A stretch of 64,000 nt of DNA from Smallanthus sonchifolius (GCA_023525975.1 CM042044.1:15920501-15984500), one strand, 5' to 3'. Shown: positions 1 to 12,329, counted from the first letter of the stretch. Translations and numbers: made by a program. Notes: a model not told the origin generated them from the sequence alone.

Positions 1-1260
1 ACATTCTGGAAGCAGCGGTGTCAGAGGCGGCCGATGCCAATATTTTTCTGAGGTTGGGCATGTTGAGACGAACGCGTGGATAGGTGGATTGCGCGAAACG
101 GAGCTTGTATGGTCGAAATATGAGCAAAACAAGTTTTCTTCTTGCGTGATGCTCAACAGTTTCGTGTAAAACCCCTTAGAACGGCTTGTATGCAAAGGTA
201 TGACCCCATATAACTTTATATTCATTGTTGGGGATCATTTTGGGATTATGGGAAAAATGTCGAGAACGACTTTCGGGAACGTTTTTCGGTAACGTTATTT
301 ATTTTTGTACGCGAATGAGCGCGCCGGTTGTTTGGTTTTGGGACGATTTAGACCGAGCTTGTAGCTTGATGGTCCTGAGTAATTGGGTTAGTGTTATAAA
401 GATCGAGTGTTGATCTGGATGATTATTTTGACGACATGTTCGTGTTGGACTACGCGTTTGCGGGTATGCGACTTACGGAAGGAAAGATGACGAGGGCAAC
501 CCTGACGAGGGCGCAGTGATGAGGTATGTGTTTGTGTGCATATATATGTGTTAAATTGCATACAATTGTTGAGTTATATATATTGTCTATGAGATGATAT
601 TGACGTGGTGAATAGATGCTATTAATGTGATGTGTAGAGTTATGTCGACCATTGTGTCGGGATGAGTACGTTGTGTATAACTGTCGTGTCAGTTGGTTTG
701 TGAGAGTCTTAGTTAGGGTTTGCTAAGACGGATGTCTAGAGGGTGGTTGAGATAACCAGTGTGTGGTTAATATGTGCGGTGAAATTTGAGTCATTAGAAT
801 AGTAAGTTCTATCCATGTCGGAGAGACTTACTACGTTATAATTGTGGGTTGAGTCAGGGGTGGTGAACTCTTTTGGGCTAGTGTAAGATAACGGGGGTTA
901 TCTATGTGTTAATAGTTCATAAAACTATGTTCTAAAGACTAGAAGGTCTTGGGTGGAAATAAATATGAAAATGAGATGAGTTGGCTTTTATTTAAATGAA
1001 ACTATTAGAACTCACTCAGCGTAGCTGACTTTGTGTGTGCGATAGATTGTTTTACAGGTAAGCATTGTGCTGACGTACCTTGGCTTGGGAGCGGTGCTAC
1101 TCGGATTGGTGTGCAGACATTCGTGAGGTAAATTTAATAACATTAAATAGTAATAAATGATTTTAGAAAGACTTCTGCTGTAGTATGATAAATAATAAAG
1201 GTGTTTTAAAGAGAATGACCCGCTAAGAGAACCAACTGTAGGATGGGTTGGGGTCTTACA
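1..1260 (+). repeat. 5' LTR of element A (left end outside window, internally deleted)
   Basis: It aligns from its first bases with the 3' LTR from about 18884, ends GGGGTCTTACA at 1260 and is followed at once by the primer site. Compared with the 3' LTR it lacks about 500 bp (equivalent of 19355-19854), with the junction near 487/488. A tandem pair of CCCTGACGAGGG-like words lies just after the junction (490-515). Confidence 0.85.
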
Positions 1261-1263
1261 AGT

Positions 1264-1281
1264 TGGTATCAGAGCCATGGT
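1264..1281 (+). other. Primer-binding site of element A (initiator Met tRNA)
   Basis: TGGTATCAGAGCCATGGT lies three bases after the LTR end. TGGTATCAGAGC is the standard complement of the 3' end of plant initiator-Met tRNA, used by many Ty3/gypsy and Ty1/copia elements. It fixes the + orientation and the LTR boundary. Confidence 0.9.
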
Positions 1282-1823
1282 TTAAGAGAAAATTGGTGTT
1301 TTTACCAAAATAAAACGCCTTAACTTAAACTGAAAATGGGACAAGGGTGAAACGAATGTCACCACGGGTAACCGCGAGCCAAGAGGTATGTGTTTTGAGT
1401 TATACATTAATTGTTAGAGTATTAATTGTGTAGTATAACACTACGTGGAATTGTGTGATATGATTAGGTGGGATTATGTGTGAGTTAAGTAATGTGGAGT
1501 AGCATTAATTGTGTTATGTGAGATAGTCTGAATTGTTAGCATGGTTTAATAAATTCATGTGTAGTGTGCAATTGTGATATGTATGATGATTTGCTATATT
1601 ATTGTGTGGTGTTATGTGAGTTGTGTGAGATGCATATGCATCTGGTGTTTGTGAAAGGTAGAAAGTTAGTGTCAATATGACGGGGAGGGTTTAGAATTCG
1701 AGCAGTAATGTGTACTACCAAATCGCATTTGATCACCGAGATTTGACAGTCTATGATTACTCTGATATTCTGAACTTGTTGCTTATAGTAATCACCCCAA
1801 CGTTCTATCTTGAGTAGGATTAG

Positions 1824-2168
1824 ATGGCTAAGACAAAGCATACGAGATCGGTCAGGCGTGATGCTCTTGCTAAGTGGAATGCGGAACGACCAGTCAAGAT
1901 GACGACCGCTGTGGCTAGTGAGATGGGAGTAGTGTTGGTGCTTCTCGTACCGAGTGTGACTAGAGCTTCGGTCGGCGACATACCACATGGATCTATGATT
2001 GGAAAGGTGAGATGGAAAAGGAGAACAGTGCCAGCTGTACGAGAATTTCCTCCAGGATGTGGACCTGGATGGTTGAGAGATCGACCACTTACGTTGGTTA
2101 AGAGTGCTTTGTTTCAGGAGGAACCAGAGGAGGACACGCCAGATGCACCTGACATGGTCAAGCAGTGA
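1824..2168 (+). CDS. Conserved mini-ORF of the A-family element (114 aa), function unknown
   Basis: This is an ATG-started ORF, about 560 bases after the primer site, in an otherwise non-coding internal region. The product has a basic N-terminus (KTKHTRSVRR), a short hydrophobic stretch (MGVVLVLLVPS), a core KRRTVPAVREFPPGCGPGW and an acidic tail. Element F carries a homologue at 49741-50121, and the length differences between them (3 and 11 codons) are all multiples of three, which suggests selection on the reading frame in the family's past. I do not recognise a domain. It may be a remnant of a gag leader or an accessory ORF. A 218-residue ORF on the opposite strand over the same bases is probably its shadow. 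Confidence 0.45.
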   Translation: MAKTKHTRSVRRDALAKWNAERPVKMTTAVASEMGVVLVLLVPSVTRASVGDIPHGSMIGKVRWKRRTVPAVREFPPGCGPGWLRDRPLTLVKSALFQEEPEEDTPDAPDMVKQ

Positions 2169-3469
2169 TTTGGTGGGCAGTGTTTGGGATGCTCGATTTC
2201 TTGATGAGTATTTTGTGTGATAGTTGTCATGAGAGATCACGAGGTGATTTGACATTGTGACTGATTAGGCATTTACGTGGAGTGATACTGAATTCAAATA
2301 GTGACTATTTGATTTTGGCATTGATTGCGAGTTATACTGCGGGATGACTCAAGCATGATTGATGATAGTTGTAACTGTGATAGCATACTATTGCGGGTAC
2401 AATGTTAAGTTTAGTGCGGTATTGTGTGATTATGTGGTTACCTTTTGAACAATGTGAGTTCATGTTAAATGTAATATGTGATGTGGTGCTAGAGCATGGT
2501 TAATTAGACTGTATGAGTAGAGCTGTGTAGACATGAGTTTTGATCATTTGTGTGTGTCTTTGGTCTTAAGATAGTGTCACCTTTGTGTTATGGGGTGTGT
2601 TGCACTTTGTGTAATTGTTCAGGACGAGATCCTGTGGGAAAGTTGTAGTTACATACCTAACGTCTAGGTATGCTTGTTCAGGACCAGGTCCTGTAGGGAA
2701 ATAAGATAGTTTATATCTTGTGTGTATAAATGTTTAGGAATGTTTTGTGTCTAGTCTGAGTAGTGTGTCATCTTGAAGTATGGGTACTACCCGTATGGGT
2801 ACGACCGAGTAAACTCTGTATGAGTATATGATGAAGTGTGGCGGGAACTACCGTTGTAGTGAGTAAGAGGTAAGGTTCAGGAGTTTGTGTGTCCATAAAT
2901 GACGAGGTCATATTGTATGCACGTAGATTTACTCACATCTAGCAGTGGTGTGTGTGCACGCGATGTGTATTTAGAGTTTGGGGTTACTAGTACATGTGTA
3001 GAACAGTGTGTGTCCTTGTAGTACATGCTTAATCGTTCATAGGACGGGTGGTCAGTGTGCTCAAGTATAGTATTTCTATCTTGATGATTTTCTCGACGTT
3101 GATACATCGAGGTGATGCGAGGAGTTTGGACGTCTTTCTAGACGATCAGTGAGGTGCTCTTATGAGATGCCTATGCTTATATCTCGGAAATTCGAAGAAC
3201 AAAGCCAAGGGGTGGAGCCGTGAGATTTGATGATGAAAGCGTTACGTGGACACTTGATCAGAGATAGCTACGACGTGATCGAGATGACGACGCTAAAGAT
3301 TTCAACAAGGAGTGGACGAAGTGATGAAGGGTTTCCATGGGATACGTTCCATATGGAAATCTAGTGGACATAAGATACAAGAGGAAGGAAGATGATTTCT
3401 CTGAGTGAGACGAAGAATAGGTGAGGGTTATGATAAGTCGAACCTCATGTTTGGGCGTGATGAATGAGA
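2169..3469. other. Non-coding internal region of element A (left part)
   Basis: I see no ORF with recognisable protein features. The same order of motifs recurs in element F at about 50120-51450, for example the paired CAGGAC-CTGTGGG words (2634-2700 here, 50602-50622 in F). It is conserved non-coding sequence of the family, interrupted at 3470 by the nested insertion. Confidence 0.6.
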
Positions 3470-3875
3470 CGTGGTGTAAGACCCCAACCCTGGCATCCTA
3501 CAGTTGGTTCATAACGGGTCATTTTCATTAAAAACGCATTTATTGCCATTCAAACTACAACGGAAGTCTTTCTTTAAACATTTATAACCATTTAATGTTA
3601 TTAGGTTTACCTTACGAATGCTTGCACACCGATCCGAGTAACGCCGCTACCAAGCCAAGATACGTCAATACACCGCATACCTACAAACAATCTAACGTAC
3701 ACACAAAGTCAGTTACGCTGAGTGAGTTCTAATAGTTTAATTTAGATAAAAACCATCACGTCATGTTCCTTAGTTCACTTTACTCAGGACCCTCCGGTCC
3801 TTATAAAATATTATTAGACTTTATTAATGAATGACTAATTCCCTTTCGTCCCACGATATCCCACAACCGTTTATC

Positions 3876-6524
3876 TATCACACCCCCAATTTCAACTAAC
3901 GAAGTTTTACCGTTTTCGAAGTCACAAACCAGGATCTCAGTCATTAGTTACATTGAACGACACTATATGAGACTAAAATGAAAATATCATAAACGATCAA
4001 AGTAAATGCGGAAGCGTATAACAAAAGTAAATTCGCAAAACAAACACACCCAAAAATGTCCCAAGAGTTCAGTCCAAACAAAATAATAAAATATATTTCA
4101 ATTGTAGGACCCCATGCATGTCCTATATGTGCACCTGTGCCTTATCTTAGCGACCTAAGAAAACATATAAGAAAAGATGTCAACACGAGGTTGGTGAGTT
4201 CACATGTTTCAATTTGTAACAAAGTTTAATAGGTTAATGTACATTCAATATATAAATCAACAGGTAGCTAACCCATATACATTTTAACTAATGCGCTCGC
4301 AACCGAAAGCTGACTGTTTATGTGTTTGCCTCCCACCAGGCCTATCAACCATGGTGCATGTTTAGGTCAATATTGCACCCGTTCGACCTCCAATCGGGTT
4401 AGCGCGACTAACGCGGGTGAGGTTTGTCAAACCAAGTAGTACTACTGAAATTACCTCGCTATGTTCATATTAACGGTCTGATGTGAGGACTTAATGATAG
4501 ATGTGTACGCATAGTCAAACAGGTGATAACATATATGAATTGCATAACCAAAATTATTTACGTCATGTTTTCTCCCCCAGATTTAAAATAGTAAAAGGGG
4601 CCGTGAAAACTCACCTGAGCTGCGTAGGTAGGTTCACACAAGAATAAGATTTAAACCACAAGTGTTAGCCTGCAACGGCTTATGTATGCCCTAGAATTAT
4701 ACACATAACAATTAGGGATTCAATGGGATTTGTGACAACGACACGAAAAAAGGAACTTCCTAAAATCAACTCTCTAATGACCATGAGTAGACGAACGTGT
4801 CCACGAGAACACAGGATTTTTAAATTATCCAATTAAGAAAAACTACGATTTGCGACGAGTGACAAATAATATTAATATAAAAATATATATACCGTTTTTA
4901 ATTGAGTTCAAGGATTGGAAATAATATATTATTTTATAAGCGAGGTTTCAATAACGGATACGAGTTACAAGACTAAACCCGAGTCTATGGGTGGTTTTCC
5001 GGTTTTAAAACATATTAATATAATATAATAATTATTGTTTTGAAAATATAAATATTAATCAAAACATTCTGACAAAAGGTTTTCTCACAAACGACCGCGC
5101 CTAAGACAAGGCACGACCACGTTAAGGTCACGGGCGCGACCGTGCTGGTCAGGAGCGTGACCGTGTTGATCAAACAAAAGACACAACAAAACTGATCACT
5201 AGGCACGACCGTGTCTGACACGACCGTGTCTAGGGTTCTGAGGTACGACCAGGTCTAGCCAAGAGGCACGACCGGGTCAGAGTATGAGGCACGACCGTGC
5301 TAAAACTTGGCACGATCGTGTCTCCTGGATATACAGATACATTGCTTAACATAATGCACCAATAAATCCAAATCCGTTTGGTTTCGATCGCGATTGACCA
5401 AAAGGACATGGTGGTTCTGCTAACCGGTTCATTTCAAGCCTGTGGGTAGTTTAAATTTCAAAAATAACAAGTTCTGGTAGTTAATTGCTCAATTGAAAAA
5501 CCAAAACCCTACTTATGAACACAAAATCAAATCGAGTAAATATGATATTGGAATCTGTCGAAAACATGAGGCTTTTAACAAGTGAAACATTTTGAATCTA
5601 CCCATATGATTTAATTTCATTAAGATCGTCGTTAAGATTAAAATCCCCAAAATGTTTTAAGAACAAACCCTAGATTACAGATCTTGACAAATTCAATGTT
5701 GTTTGTTAAAATTAACATAGGGCTTTCGATAAGTATGGGATTGCAAAACTGTCCATGCGATTTAATTGAATTGAAAACGGGATTAGGGTTAAGTTCGATT
5801 GAAACCGAATCGTATGAACCCTAGAATTGGGATTTGATCGAATTGATGTTATAATCCCAAATTGGCATAGGGATTTTAAACTAATGATGAAAACGAAACC
5901 AAGGATGAGTTTGATTACCAGAATAGATGATGGAATGATAGCGTCCGACTAAAAACGAGTGTCGTCGGCCACGGGGTTGATCTCCGGCGATTACGGCTGT
6001 GACTCTGACCAAATCAATGAGTGCAGAAGCTTCAGAGAGGTGCGATAGATGTGTGTAGACCTTCAATTTGATATAATAGAGATCGAAACAGACGAATTTG
6101 ATGCGTTCGAGGAGATGGTCGACGGTTACGATTTTAAAATCCATAATTGGGTTTAATTTGATAATTTCGGGTGTTAAAGCATGAGATAATGGCTCAATGA
6201 TGATCGCCATTAGAGATTTTACGTTACAAACTTGATATTCGAATGGATTTGCTTTTAAAGGTTGTGTTTACGTTTCAACTGGGCAAGAGGCGCGACCGTC
6301 CCAATAAGAGGTGCGACCGTGCCAAGGCACTTGGCGCAACCGTGCCAAAACATGGCACGACCATGCCTACTAGGGTTTCTGGTAAATTACAAAATCAGCC
6401 CTTGCAACTTCAGCTTTGACATAATTTATCTCTTGGTTTTAGAATTGGGTTAACTTGGTTAGGATTTAACAGAATATTTAACGGGAATTCTAACTGAGTT
6501 AGCTTGAAAAGTCGGATTGTCACA
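3876..6524 (-). repeat. 3' LTR of element B
   Basis: It is homologous throughout to 12330-14951. In + reading it begins TATCACACCCCC (the other copy has TGTCACACCCCC) and ends GGATTGTCACA. It contains two clusters of imperfect palindromic words of the type GGCACGACCGTGCC, around 5090-5330 and 6290-6370. The ORFs 5015-5221 and 5881-6210 (minus) recur in the other LTR only because the LTRs are copies. Confidence 0.9.
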
Positions 6525-6625
6525 TCATCCCCTAGTTGAAAGAATTTTCGTCCTAAAAATTACAATAGAATAATAAAAAAAATTTCCCGGATGTCACATC
6601 ATCCCCTAGTTGAAAGAATTTTCGT
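6518..6625 (-). repeat. Duplicated polypurine-tract / LTR-start segment of element B
   Basis: The segment TGTCACATCATCCCCTAG with the following TTGAAAGAATTTTCGTCC occurs at 6518 and again at 6592, a 74-bp period. Read on the minus strand it is the polypurine tract (AACTAGGGGATGA) plus the first bases of the LTR. The element therefore has two tandem plus-strand priming signals, and the inner one is not adjacent to a full LTR. Confidence 0.75.
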
Positions 6626-6646
6626 CCCGAAAATTAAAATAGTACC

Positions 6647-9600
6647 TTAAGAGTTTGACGTGGAGTGCTTGAATAGATGAGGATACTTGCGCATCATCTG
6701 ATCCTCACGCTCCCACGTGAATTCTGGTCCGCGTTTCGAGTTCCAAGGAACTCTGACAATAAGGATTGTACTGCGTTTTAGCGTTTTGACTTCCCTATCC
6801 ATGATTTCCACGGGTTTTTCCGATGAAACGCAACTGTTCATCGATGTGAAGTTCCTCAAGAGGAACCGCGAGTGACTTGTCTGCTAGACATTTCTTCAAG
6901 TTTGAGATGTGAAAGACCTTGTGTACACCACTAAGTCCTTCGGGTAGGTCCAGTTGATATGCTACTGGACCAATTCTCTTCACTATCTTGAATGGCCCAA
7001 CATAACGAGGATTTAGTTTGCCCCGTTTCCCAAAATGAATGACACCCTTCCAAGGTGAGACTTTTAACAAGACCATATCCCCTACTTGAAACTCTAACGG
7101 TTTACGACGCTTATCGGCATAGCTCTTTTGATGATCACGAGCTGCTGCCATACGGTTTCTAATTTGAACTATTTTCTCAGAAGTTTCAAGTACGAGCTCA
7201 AGACCCGTAAGCTGACTATCTCCAACCTCGGCCCAAAAAATAGGAGAACGACATTTCCGCTCATATAGTGCCTCGAATGGAGCTGCATTGATGCTAGTGT
7301 GATAACTGTTTTTGTAGGAGAACTCCACCAACGGTAGGTGAGACTCGCAAATGTTACCGAAATCAATTACACAAGCTTGTAGCATATCCTCCAGGGTTTG
7401 AATAGTACGCTCCGTCTGGCCATCAGTTTGAGGGTGGTATGCTGTTCTCATATCTAGACGCGTGCCTAAAGCTTTATGTAATGATTGCCAGAAATGGGAG
7501 GTGAATCGTGCATCATGATCTGAAATGATAGATATTGGCACCCCGTGCCGACAGACTACTTCTTTCAAGTAAATACGAGTAAGCTTCTCCATCTTGTCGG
7601 TTTCCTTGATCGCTAAGAAGTGAGCGGACTTTGTTAAACGATCGACGATTACCCAAATGGTATCACATACGGTAGGAGTTCATGGCAATTTTGTGATAAA
7701 GTCCATGGATATCTGCTCCCATTTCCACATGGGAATCTCAGGTTGCTGGAGTAGACCGGAAGGCTTTTGATATTCAACATTGACCTTTGCGCAAGTCAGG
7801 CACTTACTCACATAAGTGGCTATATCGGCCTTCATCTTTGGCCACCAATACAACACCTTTAGGTCATGGTACATCTTGTCGAAACCTGGATGAACGGAGT
7901 AATGAGATTTATGAGCTTCATCCGAGATATTCCCTTAAGTTCCCAAATACTGGAACCCACATTCGCTCGCCGAAGTAGCGAATGCCGTCAGATTTGACCT
8001 CGAGTTGCGCTTCCATACCATGTGTGGCTTCTAGTGGTAGAGCTAAGCACTACGGATCTTGTCAGGTAATCCAGGGTGAATAGTAAGTTGTAATGCTCGA
8101 ACTCGTTTGGGCTTGGTTTCCTTTCGACTTAGGGCATCCGCTACAACATTAGCCTTATCGGATGATACCGGATCGCATAGTCATAATCATTCAAGAGCTC
8201 GACCCAACGATGTTGTCGCATGTTCAGCTCTTTCTGCTCGAAGATATGTTGAAGACTCTTGTGATCGGTGTAGATGGTGCACTTGGTACCGTACAAGTAG
8301 TGTATCCATATCTTAAGTGCGAAAACTAAGGCTCCTGACGCTAGGTCATGAGTGGTGTAGTTTTTCTCGTGAATCTTTAGTTGACGTGAAGCGTATGCGA
8401 TCACCTTTTCTCGTTGCATTAACACACAACCCAGACCCTGAATGGATGCGTCACAATACACCACAAAATCACCCGTTCATTCCCGAAGAGCTAGAATAGG
8501 TGCACTGCAAAGTTTCTGTTTAAGGAGTTGAAATGCTAACTCCTGGTTGTCGCCCCAGTTGTAGGCTTTACCCTTCTGAGTTAAGGCAATGAGAGGTTGC
8601 ACAATCTTAGAAAATCCTTTGATGAATCGCCGATAATAACCAGCCAATCCCAGAAATTGTCGCACCTCAGTCGGAGTCGTCGGTGCTGCCCAATTCTTGA
8701 TGGCTTCAATTTTTTTATGGATCGACATGTATTCCCTTCTCATTAACCACATGTCCTAAGAATTGAACTTCCCGGATCCAGAATTCACACTTGGAAAACT
8801 TAGTATACAGCTGCTCCTGCTTAAGTAATTCTAGAATTAAGTGTGGATGTTCCTCATGTTCCTCCTTGTTCTTGGAATAAATGAGAATGTCGTCGATGAA
8901 AACGATGACAAATTGATCAAGGTATGACTTACACACACAGTTCATGAGGTCCATGATTACCGCGGGTGCGTTGGTTAACCCGAAAGGCATGACCACAAAC
9001 TCATAGTGGCCGTACCTTGTCCTGAAAGCAGTCTTGGAGATATCCTCATCTCGAACTCTCAATTGGTGGTAGCCAGACCTAAGATCTATCTTGGAATAGA
9101 AACTTGATCCTTAGAGTTGATCAAAGAGATCATCTATACGAGGCAGAGGATAAAGATTCTTGATTGTCACTTTATTCAGTTCACGGTAGTCGATACACGT
9201 ACGGAAAGTCTCGTCCTTCTTCTTGACAAACAGAACTGGAGTTCCCCATGGCGATGAGCTAGGTCAGATGAAACCTTTATCCAACAATTCCTGTACCTGA
9301 GTGGACAACTCTTGCAATTCACTAGGTGCTAATCTGTAAGGTGCCCGAGCGATCCGTGCTGCTCCGGGTGCTAGATTGATTTGGAATTCAACTTGATGGT
9401 GTGGTGGCAGACCAGGAAAATCCTCGGGAAATACTTCCAAAAAATCACGAACGATGGGAATATAATCAATTTTCTTCTCTTCCGATGGCTGCTCAACAAC
9501 GAGAGCCAGAATAGCCGTATGCCCTTTTCGAAGACATTTCTGGGCTTTCATGAGGGATATGATGCCCATGACTGCTCCAACCTTTTCGCCCTGAACGGAA

Positions 9601-9917
9601 AGAGTTTCTCCACTCGGAAGTGGAATGCGAACGATTTTCGCACTACAGATGATTTCGGCTTGGTTTTTAGATAACCAATCCATGCCGACAATTACATAAA
9701 AACTATCAAGTGTGACCGGCATAAGGTCGATATCAAGTTTATGACCAGCCAACTCAAGCTTACAACCCTTAAGAATGTGGGTTTCTTCAATTATTTGGCC
9801 ATCGGCTATTTCTATTATGTACTCAGCTTCTAATAGATTTGGAGTTTCTTTTATCATATCACTAAGTTTCTTAGATATAAAACTCCTATCAGCACCGGTG
9901 TCAAAAAGAACAGAAGC
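6647..9917 (-). pseudogene. Element B pol: protease, reverse transcriptase, RNase H, integrase, chromodomain-like tail
   Basis: The protease active site DTGA is encoded near 9895-9906, followed by the retropepsin body (to 9264). The RT shows PFGLTNAP and FIDDILIYSKN (about 8870-8990), with FIDD as the catalytic YxDD equivalent. RNase H (8141-8464) keeps the YCDAS and YTDHKSL aspartates but has DLASGA where relatives have a Glu-containing DLELGA-type motif. Integrase has a zinc-finger remnant (CLTCAKV, about 7800) and the core DDE region (SDHDARF, AYHPQTDGQTERT). The GPEFTWERED tail at 6647-6830 is typical of Tekay/Del. In-frame stops lie near 9268, 9113, 8480 and 7679; frameshifts near 8720, 8165 and 6810. 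Confidence 0.9.
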
Positions 9918-11305
9918 AAATTAATTGTTTAAGAGGAACTTACCGGTGACCACATTATGATCATATCGAGCTTCTCCAGATCCTAGCACGAAGGCTCGTC
10001 CCTTCGCACCATTCCCTCCATTATTGCCATTGTTGCCACCATTGTTGTTGTTGCCTTGATTATTGTTGTTACCATTGTAGCCCTGATTATTGTCGTTGCC
10101 GTTACTGTTTCCATTACCATTTCCACTCTTCTTTGACTGAGGACAATCCCTTTGAATGTGCCCCTCCTTGCCGCGCTGAAAACATCCTCTTGTAAATCCC
10201 TGTGGTCGAAATGGTTGCTTGTTCGGAAGTGCAACCCTACAGTCTTTCACAGTGTGGCCCATCTTACCACATCGCTGGTAACGCAGTCGGTCACAAGTGC
10301 CCGTGTGGTGATAGCCACATTTGTTGCACTTGGGATCCCTCCCAGCATATTCACCCTGATTCGGACCTGAAGAGGTCTTCTGATTGAAGTTCTTAGCAGT
10401 CTCAAACTTTCACTGATGCTGATGCTGAGGTTGATTAAACTAGGATCTCTTGGAGTTGGAATGAGAGTTGGAGTTGTGATCAAACTTGCACTTATGATTG
10501 TCAGTGGATTTAGAAATTGAACCCCTCGGGGGTAGAGTCCCTTGAGTCACCGCCTGATCGGTTAACTTGTGGGCGAGTCTGATAGTCTGCTGGATGGTAG
10601 TAGGGTTGGATGAGGTGACCATACTCTGAATCTAAGGCACTAAACCTCCAATGTACAGCTCAATCCTCTTGTAATCATGAGTCACCATGTGTGGGCACAT
10701 GGTAGCAAGCTCATGGGAGCGAGTGGTATGTAGCTCAATTTCAGAACCTTCCATTTTCAGGTTCCAGAATTCTCCTTCCAACTTCTGAATCTCATCCCAA
10801 GGATAGTACTCCTCCTTCATCATAGTCTTAAATTCCTCTCACGGAAGTGCATTGGCCATAGCTAAACCCAACATTTGGACCTGTGCATTCCACCATGTGA
10901 GAGCCGGGCCCTCCAAGGTACCAGAAGCAAATTCGACCTGATTGGCCAGGGGATAGTTGCACATGGCAAATACCGACTCCACTTTTTTGAACCACCAGAG
11001 TAGTCCAACAGCTCCACTAAAGGTGTGGGGCTTACAATCCATAAATGTCTTGAATGTGCCTGTTGGTTACTGATTTTGTTGACCTGGATTTAGAAACATA
11101 ATATAGGATCGAGATTATAAGCTTGGGAAAGGCACTTTGAGAGATGAATTGTCCTCACTAGTCAATGGTTATAGCATTTACCTGCAGCATTCTGTGCTGC
11201 TAGAGCCTCAGCCACACTATCGTTGATTAGTGCTGCCAGCTCAGCTGCTGTCATGTTGATGGTACCTCAGCCACCAGCACGACATCCACGTCCTCTTCCC
11301 GACAT
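9918..11305 (-). pseudogene. Element B gag
   Basis: It begins with ATG at 11305 (MSGRGRG), followed by a TGA about 12 codons later and a frameshift. The capsid part carries ALTWWNAQVQ (about 10890) and EEYYPWDEIQKLEGEFWNL (about 10770-10820), typical Ty3/gypsy gag words. A Cys/His-rich segment follows, with CGKMGHTVKDC (10235-10270) and a second knuckle, CFQRGKEGHIQRDC (10150-10195), whose second Cys is replaced by Arg. An Asn/Gly-rich linker (10010-10130) precedes the TAA at 9918-9920 that separates gag from the protease in the same frame, so gag-pol was probably one ORF. Confidence 0.85.
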
Positions 11306-11646
11306 GATTCTTCACATTCACAAATACAAAATAATGAGAAATATATCGCATTTCAAACATTATATGTACAAGTAAGGAAATGATAACACAACATCTAATA
11401 TTTCGAAATTAAATAAATTGTAAAGCTACAAAATAAATAACTCAAAACATCAAACTTCTCATGCTTTTATTGAATGGGAACAACCTTACCCATCTAGGTT
11501 TGAAAATAGAAGAACATAAACAAAGCATAAATGAAAGGAAAGATAGGATAGAAAAATAATCAAACATCCTCGTCATCGAAGGAAACACATGATAGTGCAT
11601 CATCAATCTCGACCGGCTCCTCCTCGTCGTCAGAAAATGGAATATT

Positions 11647-12210
11647 CTATGGCCAAAGTGCTGATTGCAGTTGGGCCTCCAGATGGGTCACTCTCTCCAG
11701 AATCCCCTCAGCAGTATGGTCCGAGGTGTCCACCCTTGTTTCCAAATGCTGAACTCTGTCCACCAGATGGTTATGGACCTGATCCGTCACTGCCAGCTCA
11801 AAGGTCAAAAGCTCTATACCTACCTTATTCTCCTCTATTTGTGACTCCCACTGCAGAATGCCGGGTATCTCATCAGTAGTATCTTTCATAATGCTTAACT
11901 CCCTAGACATGTAAAATACAAAAGCCACAAAAGCTTGTTCCATGGTACATGGCAAGCTAGGTAAAGTAGATGATGTGGAAGTGGTACCAAGGTAGGGTGA
12001 TGGGACATTTCCCATTTCGATCCATCTTCGGATCATTTTCGGGTATGCATTCCAATTATGTGCCGGATTCCTTGCTTACGCGCAACTCAGTTCAACCTGA
12101 TCAACTGAATTGTCACTAGAACTAGTCCGGCGCCTTTTGGGCTCCGGGGATGATAAGATAGGTGCATTATGTTCTGGTGCCTTAGGTGATTGTGGTGAGG
12201 TTGACGACAT
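11647..12210 (-). pseudogene. Leader ORF of element B upstream of gag (187 codons, one internal stop)
   Basis: Reading from ATG at 12210, an open frame runs to TAG at 11647 with one TAA at 12076-12078. It starts 120 bases after the 5' LTR, in the leader, in front of and separate from gag. The N-terminus is Ser/Pro-rich with a basic KRRR patch; the C-terminal half has Leu/Val spaced like a coiled coil (VDRVQHLETRV, ILERVTHLEAQLQ). I do not recognise a family. An extra ORF in front of gag is not part of the textbook Tekay layout; it could be an accessory protein of this lineage. Confidence 0.5.
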
Positions 12211-12310
12211 GTCCTGTAACGTAATGTATAAGTGCCAAAACAAAACGTTTATGACGCGTAACTAATGTGTGAGGTTATAGTATAGTATGCATTCCTAGTT
12301 CTCTATAACC

Positions 12311-12329
12311 AATGTCTCTGATACCAATC
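12311..12329 (-). other. Primer-binding site of element B (initiator Met tRNA)
   Basis: On the minus strand, just inside the 5' LTR, the sequence reads TGGTATCAGAGACATTGG (12325 down to 12308). The first 12 bases match the complement of initiator-Met tRNA. It confirms the minus orientation and the inner LTR edge. Confidence 0.9.

Noticed and set aside
1599..2255. 218-codon ORF on the minus strand
   Set aside because: It overlies the + strand mini-ORF. Only the + strand frame keeps its length and motifs in element F; the equivalent minus-strand frame in F is broken into shorter ORFs.
8107..8499. + strand ORFs over the element B RNase H region
   Set aside because: They are shadows of the minus-strand pol, which has clear family motifs.
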